Below, in pieces: positions 1 through 5,996 of a stretch of 6,658 bases of DNA. Position 1 is the first letter of the stretch, and every line of letters starts with the position of its first letter. The notes under the pieces are model-generated. The model had not been told where the DNA came from, ran no database searches, and saw only the letters and a list, made by a program, of their open reading frames with translations. Origin of the DNA: Parvibaculum sp964560165. Lineage in GTDB: Bacteria; Pseudomonadota; Alphaproteobacteria; Parvibaculales; Parvibaculaceae. The position numbers and the translations under genes are program-made. The stretch is from assembly GCA_964560165.1 (NCBI GenBank), contig CAZLLB010000184.1, forward strand, positions 1 through 6,658, read 5' to 3'.

Positions 1-729
1 CAGCATGGCGCTGGAAGGCTTCAGATCGAGGCCGCCCGTGTCGAAGCAGACGCCCTTGCCGACCAGCGTGACCTTGGGCGCATCGGCGCGGCCCCACGTG
101 AAATCGATGAGGCGCGGCGCGACTTCGGCGGCGCGACCGACTGCATGGACCATCGGATAATTCTGCGTCAGCAGATCATTGCCGACGATGATGCTGGCTT
201 TCGCGCCATGCGTTTGGGCCACATCGAGCGCGGCGTCGGCGAGATCGGCGGGGCTCATATCGTTGGTCGGTGTGTTGATGAGATCGCGGACCATGAAGAT
301 TGCGGTCGCTATGCGGCTGATCTCTTCGCCATCGACGCCATCGGGCAGGATAAGATGCGGATAATCGCGGACCTTGCCCGCATAGAGATTGAAACTATAG
401 GTGCCAAGTGCGAAGCCGAGAGCGGCATCGGCGGCTGCCGTACCGAGCGAGCCTGCAAAGCGATAAGTGCGCAGCGGCAGCGCGCCTGCCAAAGCGCCGG
501 TGACGAAAGGATCGGAGCCATCGCCCGTGCCTAAAAGCGCGCCGGAGAGGCCACCCGAGCCATCGGGCAGCAAAAGCAGCTTGCCGGCCTCGGCCTTGAA
601 GCGGGAGGTTTCGACCCAGGCCGCGCCCGCGCCTGCATGTTCGGCGCACCAGTGTTTGAGATCGGCGGCACGCACGAGCCAAACGGGGGTGGCCGCCGCC
701 TCGGAGGTGGTTACAAAAATATCGAGCAT
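1..729 (-). CDS. Leucyl aminopeptidase family protein (M17), N-terminal part
   Basis: This is the first 243 codons of a metallo-aminopeptidase of peptidase family M17, which removes N-terminal residues from peptides in the cytoplasm using two divalent metal ions. The start is ATG at 729-727, preceded by GGAG five bases upstream. The N-terminal domain (about residues 1-145) is the variable regulatory half. The linker LINTPTNDMSP follows, and the catalytic domain opens with GKGVCFDTGGLDLKPS (residues 224-239). In that motif K225 and D230 correspond to the family's first metal-binding Lys and Asp, and K237 to the catalytic Lys. The second half, with the remaining metal ligands and the catalytic Arg, lies beyond the left edge. 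The motif falls near residue 225 rather than about 265 as in E. coli PepA, which suggests the shorter alphaproteobacterial form of roughly 460 residues. The gene is divergent from the GST gene. Family assignment is firm; PepA versus PepB-like naming is not. Confidence 0.93.
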   Translation of the reverse strand, partial: MLDIFVTTSEAAATPVWLVRAADLKHWCAEHAGAGAAWVETSRFKAEAGKLLLLPDGSGGLSGALLGTGDGSDPFVTGALAGALPLRTYRFAGSLGTAAADAALGFALGTYSFNLYAGKVRDYPHLILPDGVDGEEISRIATAIFMVRDLINTPTNDMSPADLADAALDVAQTHGAKASIIVGNDLLTQNYPMVHAVGRAAEVAPRLIDFTWGRADAPKVTLVGKGVCFDTGGLDLKPSSAML

Positions 730-769
730 GGAAGCTCCAAGAAGAGCGTCGCCTTGACGCTGCTATGAC

Positions 770-796
770 ATTATAGAGTGAAAGGAACGCCCGCAA
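770..796 (-). promoter_or_regulatory. Possible promoter of the aminopeptidase gene
   Basis: Read on the minus strand, 775-770 is a perfect TATAAT. The best upstream partner is TTGCGG at 796-791, with a short 15-base spacer. Transcription would begin near 763, giving a leader of about 34 bases to the ATG at 729. The -10 box is clear in this GC-rich context; the -35 is weak, so the element could depend on an activator or simply be fortuitous. Confidence 0.4.
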
Positions 797-802
797 CGGG
801 CG
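788..802. repeat. Small palindrome in the divergent promoter region
   Basis: CGCCCG (788-793) and CGGGCG (797-802) are perfect inverted repeats around the three bases CAA. The palindrome sits between the two divergent starts, on the -35 side of the putative aminopeptidase promoter and just ahead of the GST Shine-Dalgarno (GGAGG, 810-814). It could be an operator or a leader hairpin. It is short and GC-rich, so chance is also reasonable. Confidence 0.3.
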
Positions 803-821
803 CGAGAACGGAGGCAGCGGC

Positions 822-1496
822 ATGACAGCGCATGATTTCGAACTTGTGATTGGCGACAGGAATTGGTCGAGCTGGAGCCTGCGGCCCTGGCTCGCGATGA
901 AAGTGGTGGGCATTCCTTTTCGCGAGGCGCAGATAAGGCTCAGGCAGGATGATACGGCGGCGCAAATTCGCGTTCATTCGCCTTCGGGCCAGGTGCCGGT
1001 GCTGAAGTGGCGCGGCGAGCTGATCGCAGATTCGCTGGCGATTTGCGAGACGGTTGCCGATCTCTGCCCGGAAAAACATCTGTGGCCCACCGATCCCTTG
1101 GCGCGCGCGCTGGCGCGCAGCATCTCGGCGGAAATGCATTCAGGCTTTGTCGATGTGCGCCGCGATATGCCAATGGACATCATCAGCCGCTTTCCGGGCG
1201 AAGGACAGAACGAGCTGTCTCTGGCGGCGGCGCGGCGAATTGTCGATATATGGCGCGGGATGCGGGCGCGGTTTGGCGTCACGGCGGCCAAGGACAATGG
1301 GATGCTCTTTGGCGCATTCAGCATTGCCGATGCAATGTATGCCCCGGTTGTGTCGCGCTTTCGGACTTACGGCGTCGATCTTTCGCGGCTCGGCGATGAC
1401 GGCAAGGCGAAGACCTATATGGAAGCGGTGTTGAAGCTTCCTGCGTTTCTCGAATGGGAAGCGGGCGCGAAGACGCAGATGGCGGAGCGAGCCTAA
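822..1496 (+). CDS. Glutathione S-transferase family protein
   Basis: This is a complete 224-residue soluble GST-fold protein. The start is ATG at 822, with GGAGG at 810-814 seven bases upstream. The N-terminal thioredoxin-like domain (about residues 5-82) has NWSSWSLRPWL (14-24), where a Ser near the N-terminus of the first helix is the usual glutathione-activating residue in related bacterial GSTs. It also has the cis-proline segment SGQVPVL (55-61) and the ADS glutathione-contacting pair (D70, S71). The all-helical C-terminal domain (about 95-215) has FSIADAMYAPV (166-176), the conserved N-capping box and hydrophobic staple of GST helix 6. Length is normal for the family. The SSWSLRPWL pattern suggests one of the uncharacterised bacterial GST subgroups rather than a named class, so substrate is unknown. 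The gene is divergent from the aminopeptidase and convergent with the TAXI gene, whose stop codon it overlaps; it appears to be transcribed alone. Confidence 0.92.
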   Translation: MTAHDFELVIGDRNWSSWSLRPWLAMKVVGIPFREAQIRLRQDDTAAQIRVHSPSGQVPVLKWRGELIADSLAICETVADLCPEKHLWPTDPLARALARSISAEMHSGFVDVRRDMPMDIISRFPGEGQNELSLAAARRIVDIWRGMRARFGVTAAKDNGMLFGAFSIADAMYAPVVSRFRTYGVDLSRLGDDGKAKTYMEAVLKLPAFLEWEAGAKTQMAERA

Positions 1497-2638
1497 GGCG
1501 TGAGCACACCTTCCTCGCGATAGAAACGCTCCGCACCCGGATGGAGAGGGATCACCAGACCGGTGAGAGCCTCTCTCATCAACAGTTTGCGGGTGTCGGC
1601 CTCGGCGGCGCGGTTGCGCTTGTCGGGCGGCGGCAGGTCTTCGCTCGCGGGGAGCAACTCGCGGTTGCCCTGAAAGAAGAGCGCGGCGGCGATACCATGC
1701 ACTAGATCGGGATCGGCGTCGGCGTTGCAGACCCAGACCGTGTTGACCGCCACCGTGTCGAGCGCCGCATTGAAGCGATAAATGCCTTCGGGAATATGCG
1801 CGGGTAGAAATTCGGAATTGTCGGCGAGAAGTTTTTCTGCCGCCGGACCGTCGATCGGCACGATATCCACGGCGCCGCGATTGGCAAGATCGGTGAGAAA
1901 GGTCGAAGGCTCGCGCGCAACAAAAAAGAACGCATCGAGCTGGCCGCGCAACAGGCGCTCGGCGGCGCGGGCAGGATCATCGTGGGAGATGTCGATGCCG
2001 CGTGTCGAAACGCCATAGGCGCGCAGAATGTCGAGCGCCACAGTTTGCGTGCCGAGATCTCGCGGGCCGACGGAAAGGCGTTTGCCCTTGAGATCGGTGA
2101 CGCTGGTAATCTCCGCGCCGCGACTGGCGACCAGATGCACCGTCTCGCGATAGATGCCGGCGATGGCGCGAAGGTTGCGCAGCGGCTTCTCGCCGCGAAA
2201 AGCGCCACGGCCACGAAAAGCCTGATCGAGCGCCGTCGCCTGGATCAAGGCGGATTCATAATGACCGGTACTGACCGCGCGCACATTGGCGACCGGGCCC
2301 GCGGAGGATTTGACGACCGCCAATACGCCTTCTACGCCGCAGGGGCCACCCGGCTCGCAACGGCCTGTGCCGGGCGGACGGCTGACGATGGCGGCGAGCC
2401 GCCCGCCTATGGCGAAATAGGGACCATCGGATGCGCCTGCGCCGATCTGGAAAAAGGTGACGGCGTTGGAACCTTCATCGAGGCTCGGTGGCACACGCCA
2501 ATAGACAAGAAGAAGCATCGCGGCGGCAAAGCCAACCGCAACCGCGCCCAGGCCCCAGCGGGCGAAAGGATGCGCCTGCGCCGCTTGCGCGCGCGATTGC
2601 AGGTTTTGCCAAAGGCGCTTCCAGCTTTCGAGGTTCAT
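1493..2638 (-). CDS. TAXI-family solute-binding protein, membrane-anchored, no adjacent permease
   Basis: This 381-residue protein belongs to the TAXI (TRAP-associated extracytoplasmic immunogenic) group of periplasmic binding proteins, which normally deliver small carboxylates or amino acids to a fused TRAP permease. An in-frame TAA at 2650-2648, with no possible start codon between it and 2638, fixes ATG 2638 as the earliest start; GGAG lies only two bases ahead of it. Residues 1-27 form a basic cytoplasmic tail and about 28-47 a membrane helix (WGLGAVAVGF...LLLVYW) without a clear signal-peptidase site, so I infer an uncleaved anchor. The ligand-domain motif FQIGAGASDGPYFAIGG (63-79) matches the family's first glycine-rich loop. 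C94 and C100 may form a disulphide. ITSVTDLKGKRLSVGPRDLGTQ (177-198) and the end HPGAERFYREEG (366-377) are also typical. No TRAP permease gene is visible in the window, so transport is not established. Confidence 0.87.
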   Translation of the reverse strand: MNLESWKRLWQNLQSRAQAAQAHPFARWGLGAVAVGFAAAMLLLVYWRVPPSLDEGSNAVTFFQIGAGASDGPYFAIGGRLAAIVSRPPGTGRCEPGGPCGVEGVLAVVKSSAGPVANVRAVSTGHYESALIQATALDQAFRGRGAFRGEKPLRNLRAIAGIYRETVHLVASRGAEITSVTDLKGKRLSVGPRDLGTQTVALDILRAYGVSTRGIDISHDDPARAAERLLRGQLDAFFFVAREPSTFLTDLANRGAVDIVPIDGPAAEKLLADNSEFLPAHIPEGIYRFNAALDTVAVNTVWVCNADADPDLVHGIAAALFFQGNRELLPASEDLPPPDKRNRAAEADTRKLLMREALTGLVIPLHPGAERFYREEGVLTP

Positions 2639-2746
2639 GGCTCCATCTTAGGCAAAGGGGGCCGGTTATAATTAATCTTTTATTGAAGGGTGCGGAGCCA
2701 AAATTGGCGTTGAACATTCGCCCGCGCCTATCGGGACGCCATAGCC
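2639..2746. promoter_or_regulatory. Divergent promoter region between the TAXI gene and tadD
   Basis: These 108 bases separate two divergent starts. An AT-rich patch at 2666-2687 stands out from its GC-rich surroundings. On the plus strand, TATAAT at 2667-2672 could be a -10 for tadD with a leader of about 68 bases, but no good -35 lies 16-18 bases upstream. The same patch holds TTAA-N7-TTGA (2672-2686), one mismatch from the CtrA box TTAA-N7-TTAA. The tadD ATG at 2747 has no strong Shine-Dalgarno. A promoter here is expected from the layout; the exact elements are uncertain. Confidence 0.4.
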
Positions 2747-3652
2747 ATGACCGACATTTCGTTCAACTCTCGCCTTTCGGGCCGCTCTCGCTCTTCGGGA
2801 CGGCCTGCCCTGCTCCTGGCCACTGCGCTTTGCTCGGTGCTGGCCTTTAGCGGCTGCGCGAGCACGGGCACGACGCCCAAGGGCGCGACCGCCGCATCGA
2901 ACGCCGACGCCAGCAAGAACGCCGCCGCGCTGCGCGATGCCGCGATCTCCTCGACCAAGACGCAGGACTATGTGGCCGCGGCTGCCTATTGGGGCAGCCT
3001 TTACGATACCAATCCGAACGATACGGAAGCCGCGCTCAGCTATTCCAAAGCGCTGCGCCAGATCGGCTCTGTGGCGCAGGCGCTGACCGTCATGCAGCGC
3101 ACCAAACAGGCCGGGAACCAGGACAATCCCGCCGTGCTCGCCGAATTCGGCAAGGCGCTGGCGGCAGGGGGCCAGCCCGATCAGGCGCAGGCGAACCTTT
3201 CTCGCGCCAATCAATTGAAACCCGGCGACTGGACAGTGCTCTCAGCCGAAGGCGTCGCGCTCGACCAGCTTGGCCGCTACAAGGAAGCGCAGGCGCGTTA
3301 TGGCGAAGCGCTGAAGATCGAACCGGGCAATCCGTCGGTCCTGACCAATCTCGGCCTCTCCTATGCCATCGAAGGCGATCTGGACGATGCCGAAACGGTG
3401 CTGCGCAAGGCTGTCGCCGATAGCCGCGCCAATGCCAGCGCCCGGCAGAACCTCGCTGTAGTGCTCGGCCTCAAAGGCAATTTCGATGAAGCGACGCGGC
3501 TTGCCCGCGCCGATCTGCCGGTGGATGTGGCGGATGGCAATATCGCCTATCTGCGCGAAATGCTGACGCAGCCTGCGCTGTGGAAGCAGATGGAAACGCT
3601 GGATGGCAAGACGGCGCAGGCGACGAAAGCACTCGACACGTCCACACGCTGA
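2747..3652 (+). CDS. tadD: TadD-like TPR lipoprotein of the Flp/Tad pilus
   Basis: This 301-residue protein has a lipoprotein signal: a basic n-region with R9, R13, R15 and R19, a hydrophobic core from about A21 to F34, and the lipobox AFSG-C37. The mature protein would begin CAST, with no Asp after the Cys, consistent with outer-membrane sorting. The rest is a chain of tetratricopeptide repeats of about 34 residues, clearest at 128-161, 162-195 and 196-229, with weaker units at about 61-92, 93-127 and 230-260; helix pairs such as YKEAQARYGEALKIEPGN are textbook TPR. TadD in Tad systems is a TPR lipoprotein needed for pilus biogenesis, probably in assembling or stabilising the secretin complex. 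TPR lipoproteins are common, so the name rests mainly on lying next to tadC, tadB and cpaF. It is followed after 23 bases by a strong terminator. Unlike the usual arrangement, it faces the tadBC operon instead of continuing it. Confidence 0.85.
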   Translation: MTDISFNSRLSGRSRSSGRPALLLATALCSVLAFSGCASTGTTPKGATAASNADASKNAAALRDAAISSTKTQDYVAAAAYWGSLYDTNPNDTEAALSYSKALRQIGSVAQALTVMQRTKQAGNQDNPAVLAEFGKALAAGGQPDQAQANLSRANQLKPGDWTVLSAEGVALDQLGRYKEAQARYGEALKIEPGNPSVLTNLGLSYAIEGDLDDAETVLRKAVADSRANASARQNLAVVLGLKGNFDEATRLARADLPVDVADGNIAYLREMLTQPALWKQMETLDGKTAQATKALDTSTR

Positions 3653-3675
3653 GGGTGGAAATATTTTCCGCGAAG

Positions 3676-3704
3676 AAAAGCGCCCTGGTTGGGGGCGCTT
3701 TTTT
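3676..3704 (+). terminator. Rho-independent terminator of tadD, probably bidirectional
   Basis: AAAAGCGCCC (3676-3685) pairs perfectly with GGGCGCTTTT (3693-3702) around a 7-base loop, giving a 10-bp stem whose T side continues to 3704. The stem starts 23 bases after the tadD stop. The A-rich run on the left (3673-3679) gives a T-rich tail on the minus strand too, so the same hairpin could stop transcripts leaving tadC about 325 bases after its stop codon. Confidence 0.9.
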
Positions 3705-3820
3705 GTTGGCTGGGCTTATCGGGTTGCTGGTCGCGGGGTGCGGTTTTGCCGCGTTCCATCAGGGTACGCACCAGATAAAAGCCGGAATCCATGCAGCGGG
3801 CGCGGAGGATGTGGGAAGTG

Positions 3821-3846
3821 GACCCCGGGGGTCAAGCCCCCGGGGG
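3821..3846. repeat. REP-like GC palindrome
   Basis: CCCCGGGGG (3823-3831) pairs with CCCCCGGGG (3837-3845) around a 5-base loop (TCAAG). Each arm is itself palindromic: 3821-3833 is a 13-base palindrome with a single central G, and 3837-3846 is a 10-base one. With its flanks (TGGACC before, TGACG after) the element resembles the frequent alphaproteobacterial intergenic repeat that I recall as TGGATCCCGGGTCAAGCCCGGGATGACG-like; the resemblance is from memory. No T-tract follows, so it is not an ordinary terminator. Confidence 0.65.
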
Positions 3847-3878
3847 TGACGGTTTTGGTTTGCTCTTCGTCAATGCAA

Positions 3879-3931
3879 GGGCTGAAGGCCCGACGCAATC
3901 CAGTTCTTTCTGAATGTGGCTTTTGGATTGC
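3879..3931. repeat. Small hairpin and 8-bp inverted repeat within the repeat cluster
   Basis: GGGC (3879-3882) and GCCC (3888-3891) make a 4-bp hairpin with a 5-base loop. Just after it, GCAATCCA (3895-3902) is repeated inverted as TGGATTGC (3924-3931), 21 bases apart. The second arm also forms the left foot of the next hairpin (3927-3956), so alternative folds compete. This mosaic arrangement is typical of REP or BIME-type clusters. Confidence 0.5.
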
Positions 3932-3956
3932 CACGCCGCCTTTGGCGGCTCGCAAT
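3927..3956. repeat. Dispersed-repeat-like stem-loop (ATTGC...GCAAT)
   Basis: ATTGC (3927-3931) pairs with GCAAT (3952-3956), and inside it GCCGCC (3935-3940) pairs with GGCGGC (3944-3949) across a TTT loop, with a small internal loop between the two stems. With flanks TTGG before and GACGG after, this matches in layout the very common bacterial intergenic element GGATTGC-stem-GCAATGACG. Its exact family needs a genome-wide comparison. Confidence 0.6.
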
Positions 3957-3966
3957 GACGGTGATG

Positions 3967-3990
3967 GAGGGGCAGTTGTCCCTACCCCTC
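3967..3990. repeat. Weak hairpin near the tadC end
   Basis: GAGGGG (3967-3972) pairs with CCCCTC (3985-3990) around a 12-base loop. It lies 36 bases past the tadC stop in the direction of tadC transcription but has no T-tract after it on the minus strand, so it could slow decay of the tad mRNA rather than terminate it. Confidence 0.3.
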
Positions 3991-4026
3991 GTCCTGATTA
4001 GATGGTTTCTGTTGACCGAGCGGGCC

Positions 4027-4995
4027 TCAATGCCAGCCGAAAACTGTGATCACGGCTGGGCCGAGGATGACGCAGAACAGCACTGGCAGAAAGAAGGCAA
4101 TCATCGGCACGGTGAGTTTGGGCGGCAGGCTTGCTGCTTTTCGTTCGGCTTCGGCCATGCGCATGTCGCGATTTTCCTGCGCCATGACACGTAGCGATTG
4201 ACCGAGCGGCGTGCCGTAGCGCTCAGCTTGAATGAGGCTTGTCACCACGCCCTTGACGCCGGGTAGGCCGGTGCGCAGGGCGAGGTTTTCATATGCCTTG
4301 CGGCGCTCCTGCAAATAGGAAAGTTCGGCGGTGGTGACGCTTAGCTCTTCAGCGAGTTCAACCGACTGGCTGCCGATTTCGGCGGCGACCTTGGCGAAGG
4401 CAGCTTCGATCGACATGCCGCTTTCGACGCAGATCAACAGCAGATCGAGGGCGTCGGGGAACGCCTTCTTGATCGATTCCTGTCGGCGCGCGATGACGTT
4501 CTGTACAAAGAGGTTTGGCAGGTAGAAGCCGATGAAAGCGCCCGCCGAAGCGACGGCGATGCGCGGCATGGTGGCGAGGCCGAAACTGTTGATGACGTAG
4601 AGATAAAAGAGCGTTAGCAGAAACAGGATCGGCGGCATAACGAAGCGGAAGAAAATGAACGTATAGATCGGCCCCTGGCCGCGGAAACCGGCCTGACGGA
4701 GCTTCTCCTTGATGACTTCATTCTCGAGCATGCGACCTTGGGCGAAGCGCTCGACGACATCCTTTATGAAGCCCCTTGGCGTCTGGCGCAGACGATTTTT
4801 GTCGGCGGCCATCTGCTCGCGATAGCGCTGGCGCAATGCTTCGCGCTCGGTGGCGACATATTTCATGCGCGTTCCGAGCTTGTCCGTCTCGAACAGCGGC
4901 AGGGTCAGGGTCAGCACGGTCGCAAAAGCGGCGACGGCGACGAGGATCATCACCGCACTTTGCACATTGAAGAGTGACTCGATGAGCGAAAACAT
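4027..4995 (-). CDS. tadC: TadC, inner-membrane platform protein of the Flp/Tad pilus
   Basis: This 322-residue polytopic membrane protein has a type II secretion F (T2SSF) domain. It pairs with TadB to form the platform on which the CpaF ATPase acts to assemble Flp pilin. Membrane helices are at about 12-34, 112-133, 145-165 and 295-319. A charged cytoplasmic stretch (about 45-105) lies between the first two. The T2SSF domain runs from about 180 to 308, opening with FPDALDLLLICVESGMSIEAAF (179-200) and containing ERYGTPLGQSLRVMA (258-272). The segment KLTVPMIAFFLPVLF (293-307) is typical of TadC. The start ATG at 4995 lies 7 bases after the tadB stop, and GAGG overlapping that stop can serve as Shine-Dalgarno, suggesting translational coupling. 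It is the last gene of the cpaF-tadB-tadC run (cpaH in Caulobacter naming). It converges with tadD. Confidence 0.93.
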   Translation of the reverse strand: MFSLIESLFNVQSAVMILVAVAAFATVLTLTLPLFETDKLGTRMKYVATEREALRQRYREQMAADKNRLRQTPRGFIKDVVERFAQGRMLENEVIKEKLRQAGFRGQGPIYTFIFFRFVMPPILFLLTLFYLYVINSFGLATMPRIAVASAGAFIGFYLPNLFVQNVIARRQESIKKAFPDALDLLLICVESGMSIEAAFAKVAAEIGSQSVELAEELSVTTAELSYLQERRKAYENLALRTGLPGVKGVVTSLIQAERYGTPLGQSLRVMAQENRDMRMAEAERKAASLPPKLTVPMIAFFLPVLFCVILGPAVITVFGWH

Positions 4996-5002
4996 CGCCG
5001 CC

Positions 5003-5983
5003 TCAGAAGTTGAAATTGATCATCTTGCGCATGACGAGGACGCCGATCAGCATCCACATCAAGCCACCGGCGATAATCATGTTGCCCGATGTGGTGTTGA
5101 TGAGCGGCATCAGATAGGTGGGCGAGGTGATGTAGAGAACGCCCATGACGCCCGGCGGGAGAGCGCCAATGATGGCGGCGGAGGATTTTGCTTCCTGCGA
5201 AACAGCCTGGATCTTGCCGCGCATCTTCTTGCGCTCGCGCAGCACCTTGGAGAGATTGCCCAACGCTTCAGCGAGATTGCCGCCGGACTTTGCCTGGATC
5301 GAGAGCACGATCTGGAAGAAGTTCACTTCGGCAAGCGGCATGCGCTCATAGATTTTTCCGAGACCCTGATCGAGAGAGACGCCGACCCTCTGGCCTTCGA
5401 CGAGATCGCGAAACTCGGTGCGGACGGGCTCGGCGGCTTCCTGCGAAATGATCTTCAGGCAATCATTGATCGGCAGGCCGGATTTGACGCCGCGCACGAT
5501 GACGTCGATGGCATTGGCGAATTCTTCCAGAAAGGCTTTCTGGCGACGGGTGACGAGAAAGCCCAGCGTCCAGCGCGGCAGGCCGAAGCCGCCGGCAAAG
5601 GCACCAACGAGCGACACGATGATCGAGAAGCCCGAGACGAAAAGCAGCGCGCCGAGCCCAAAGCCGACACCGGCGCTGATCAAATAGAAATTGCGCGTCG
5701 TGACGACGAGGCCCGCGCGCTCGATGCGTGTGCGCAGGTCGACTTTTTTCTGCTCGCTCTGCTTCAGCTCAATCGACTTCAGCGTCTCCTGCACCTGCTT
5801 GCGGCGCTTGTCGCTATTGTCCACATCGGCGTTTTCGCCGCGGTTCGCCTTGCGCTCAGCACCCGCCATGCGAGCCATGCGCTTGGCGGTGTTGTCGTTC
5901 TTGCCGGTAAAAACAAAGCCGATGGCGATGATGCAGAGCGCGGACAGGGCGGCGATGCCGAAGATGACGAGCGTTGAATTCAT
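5003..5983 (-). CDS. tadB: TadB, inner-membrane platform protein of the Flp/Tad pilus
   Basis: This 326-residue membrane protein with a T2SSF domain is the partner of TadC (cpaG in Caulobacter naming). The first membrane helix is at about 5-25, followed by a charged, Lys/Arg-rich cytoplasmic segment (about 27-95), hydrophobic stretches at about 99-118 and 119-140, the T2SSF domain at about 152-280, and further helices near 268-286 and 300-318. Conserved pieces include AIDVIVRGVKSGLPINDCL (158-176) and NFFQIVLSIQAKSGGNLAEAL (221-241). I chose ATG 5983 because it places the membrane helix at the very N-terminus, as in other TadB proteins, and starts 13 bases after the cpaF stop. The frame stays open to an ATG at 6058, but that would add 25 residues inside the cpaF coding sequence. 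The Shine-Dalgarno is a poor G-run, so translation may rely on coupling to cpaF. Confidence 0.92.
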   Translation of the reverse strand: MNSTLVIFGIAALSALCIIAIGFVFTGKNDNTAKRMARMAGAERKANRGENADVDNSDKRRKQVQETLKSIELKQSEQKKVDLRTRIERAGLVVTTRNFYLISAGVGFGLGALLFVSGFSIIVSLVGAFAGGFGLPRWTLGFLVTRRQKAFLEEFANAIDVIVRGVKSGLPINDCLKIISQEAAEPVRTEFRDLVEGQRVGVSLDQGLGKIYERMPLAEVNFFQIVLSIQAKSGGNLAEALGNLSKVLRERKKMRGKIQAVSQEAKSSAAIIGALPPGVMGVLYITSPTYLMPLINTTSGNMIIAGGLMWMLIGVLVMRKMINFNF

Positions 5984-5996
5984 GCTGTCGCCCCCA

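Larger units (their letters stand above)
3653..4026. other. 374-base spacer between convergent tadD and tadC, no credible gene
   Basis: The spacer holds the tadD terminator (3676-3704), a stretch of about 115 bases without recognisable features (3705-3819), then a run of hairpins from 3821 to 3990 that resemble dispersed intergenic repeats. Reading frames in both directions cross this area, but they run through the terminator stem or the palindromes, lack a Shine-Dalgarno, and show no recognisable domain. I therefore call no gene here. Confidence 0.75.

Noticed and set aside
145..534. Plus-strand open frame of 129 codons
   Set aside because: It is antisense to the M17 aminopeptidase, whose frame on the minus strand is continuous from 729 to the left edge and carries the family motif.
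754..777. Plus-strand promoter for GST (TTGACG ... TATAGA)
   Set aside because: The -35-like TTGACG (754-759) and TATAGA (772-777) are only 12 bases apart, too short for a sigma-70 promoter.
1982..2671. Plus-strand open frame of 229 codons
   Set aside because: It is antisense to the TAXI gene, which has clear family motifs; the translation shows no recognisable domain.
2672..3214. Minus-strand open frame of 180 codons
   Set aside because: It is antisense to tadD; the Arg- and Gly-rich composition is typical of shadow frames in GC-rich DNA.
3547..3792. Minus-strand open frame of 81 codons, starting in the tadD-tadC spacer
   Set aside because: It reads through the terminator stem into the antisense of tadD, has no Shine-Dalgarno, and shows no known domain.
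3821..3846. Second terminator
   Set aside because: The stem is strong but no T-tract follows on either strand, and the element fits a dispersed repeat better.
3821..3990. CRISPR array or integron attachment site
   Set aside because: There are no regularly spaced direct repeats and no cas or integrase gene; the units are different hairpins rather than copies of one repeat.
3603..4001. Plus-strand open frame of 132 codons across the spacer
   Set aside because: It begins inside tadD in another frame and runs through the terminator and all the palindromes; the translation is dominated by repeat-encoded residues.
4850..5977. Long plus-strand open frame of 375 codons
   Set aside because: It lies antisense to the end of cpaF's neighbour tadB and part of tadC, which are well-supported; its translation is low-complexity and charged with no domain, as expected from GC-rich codon use on the other strand.
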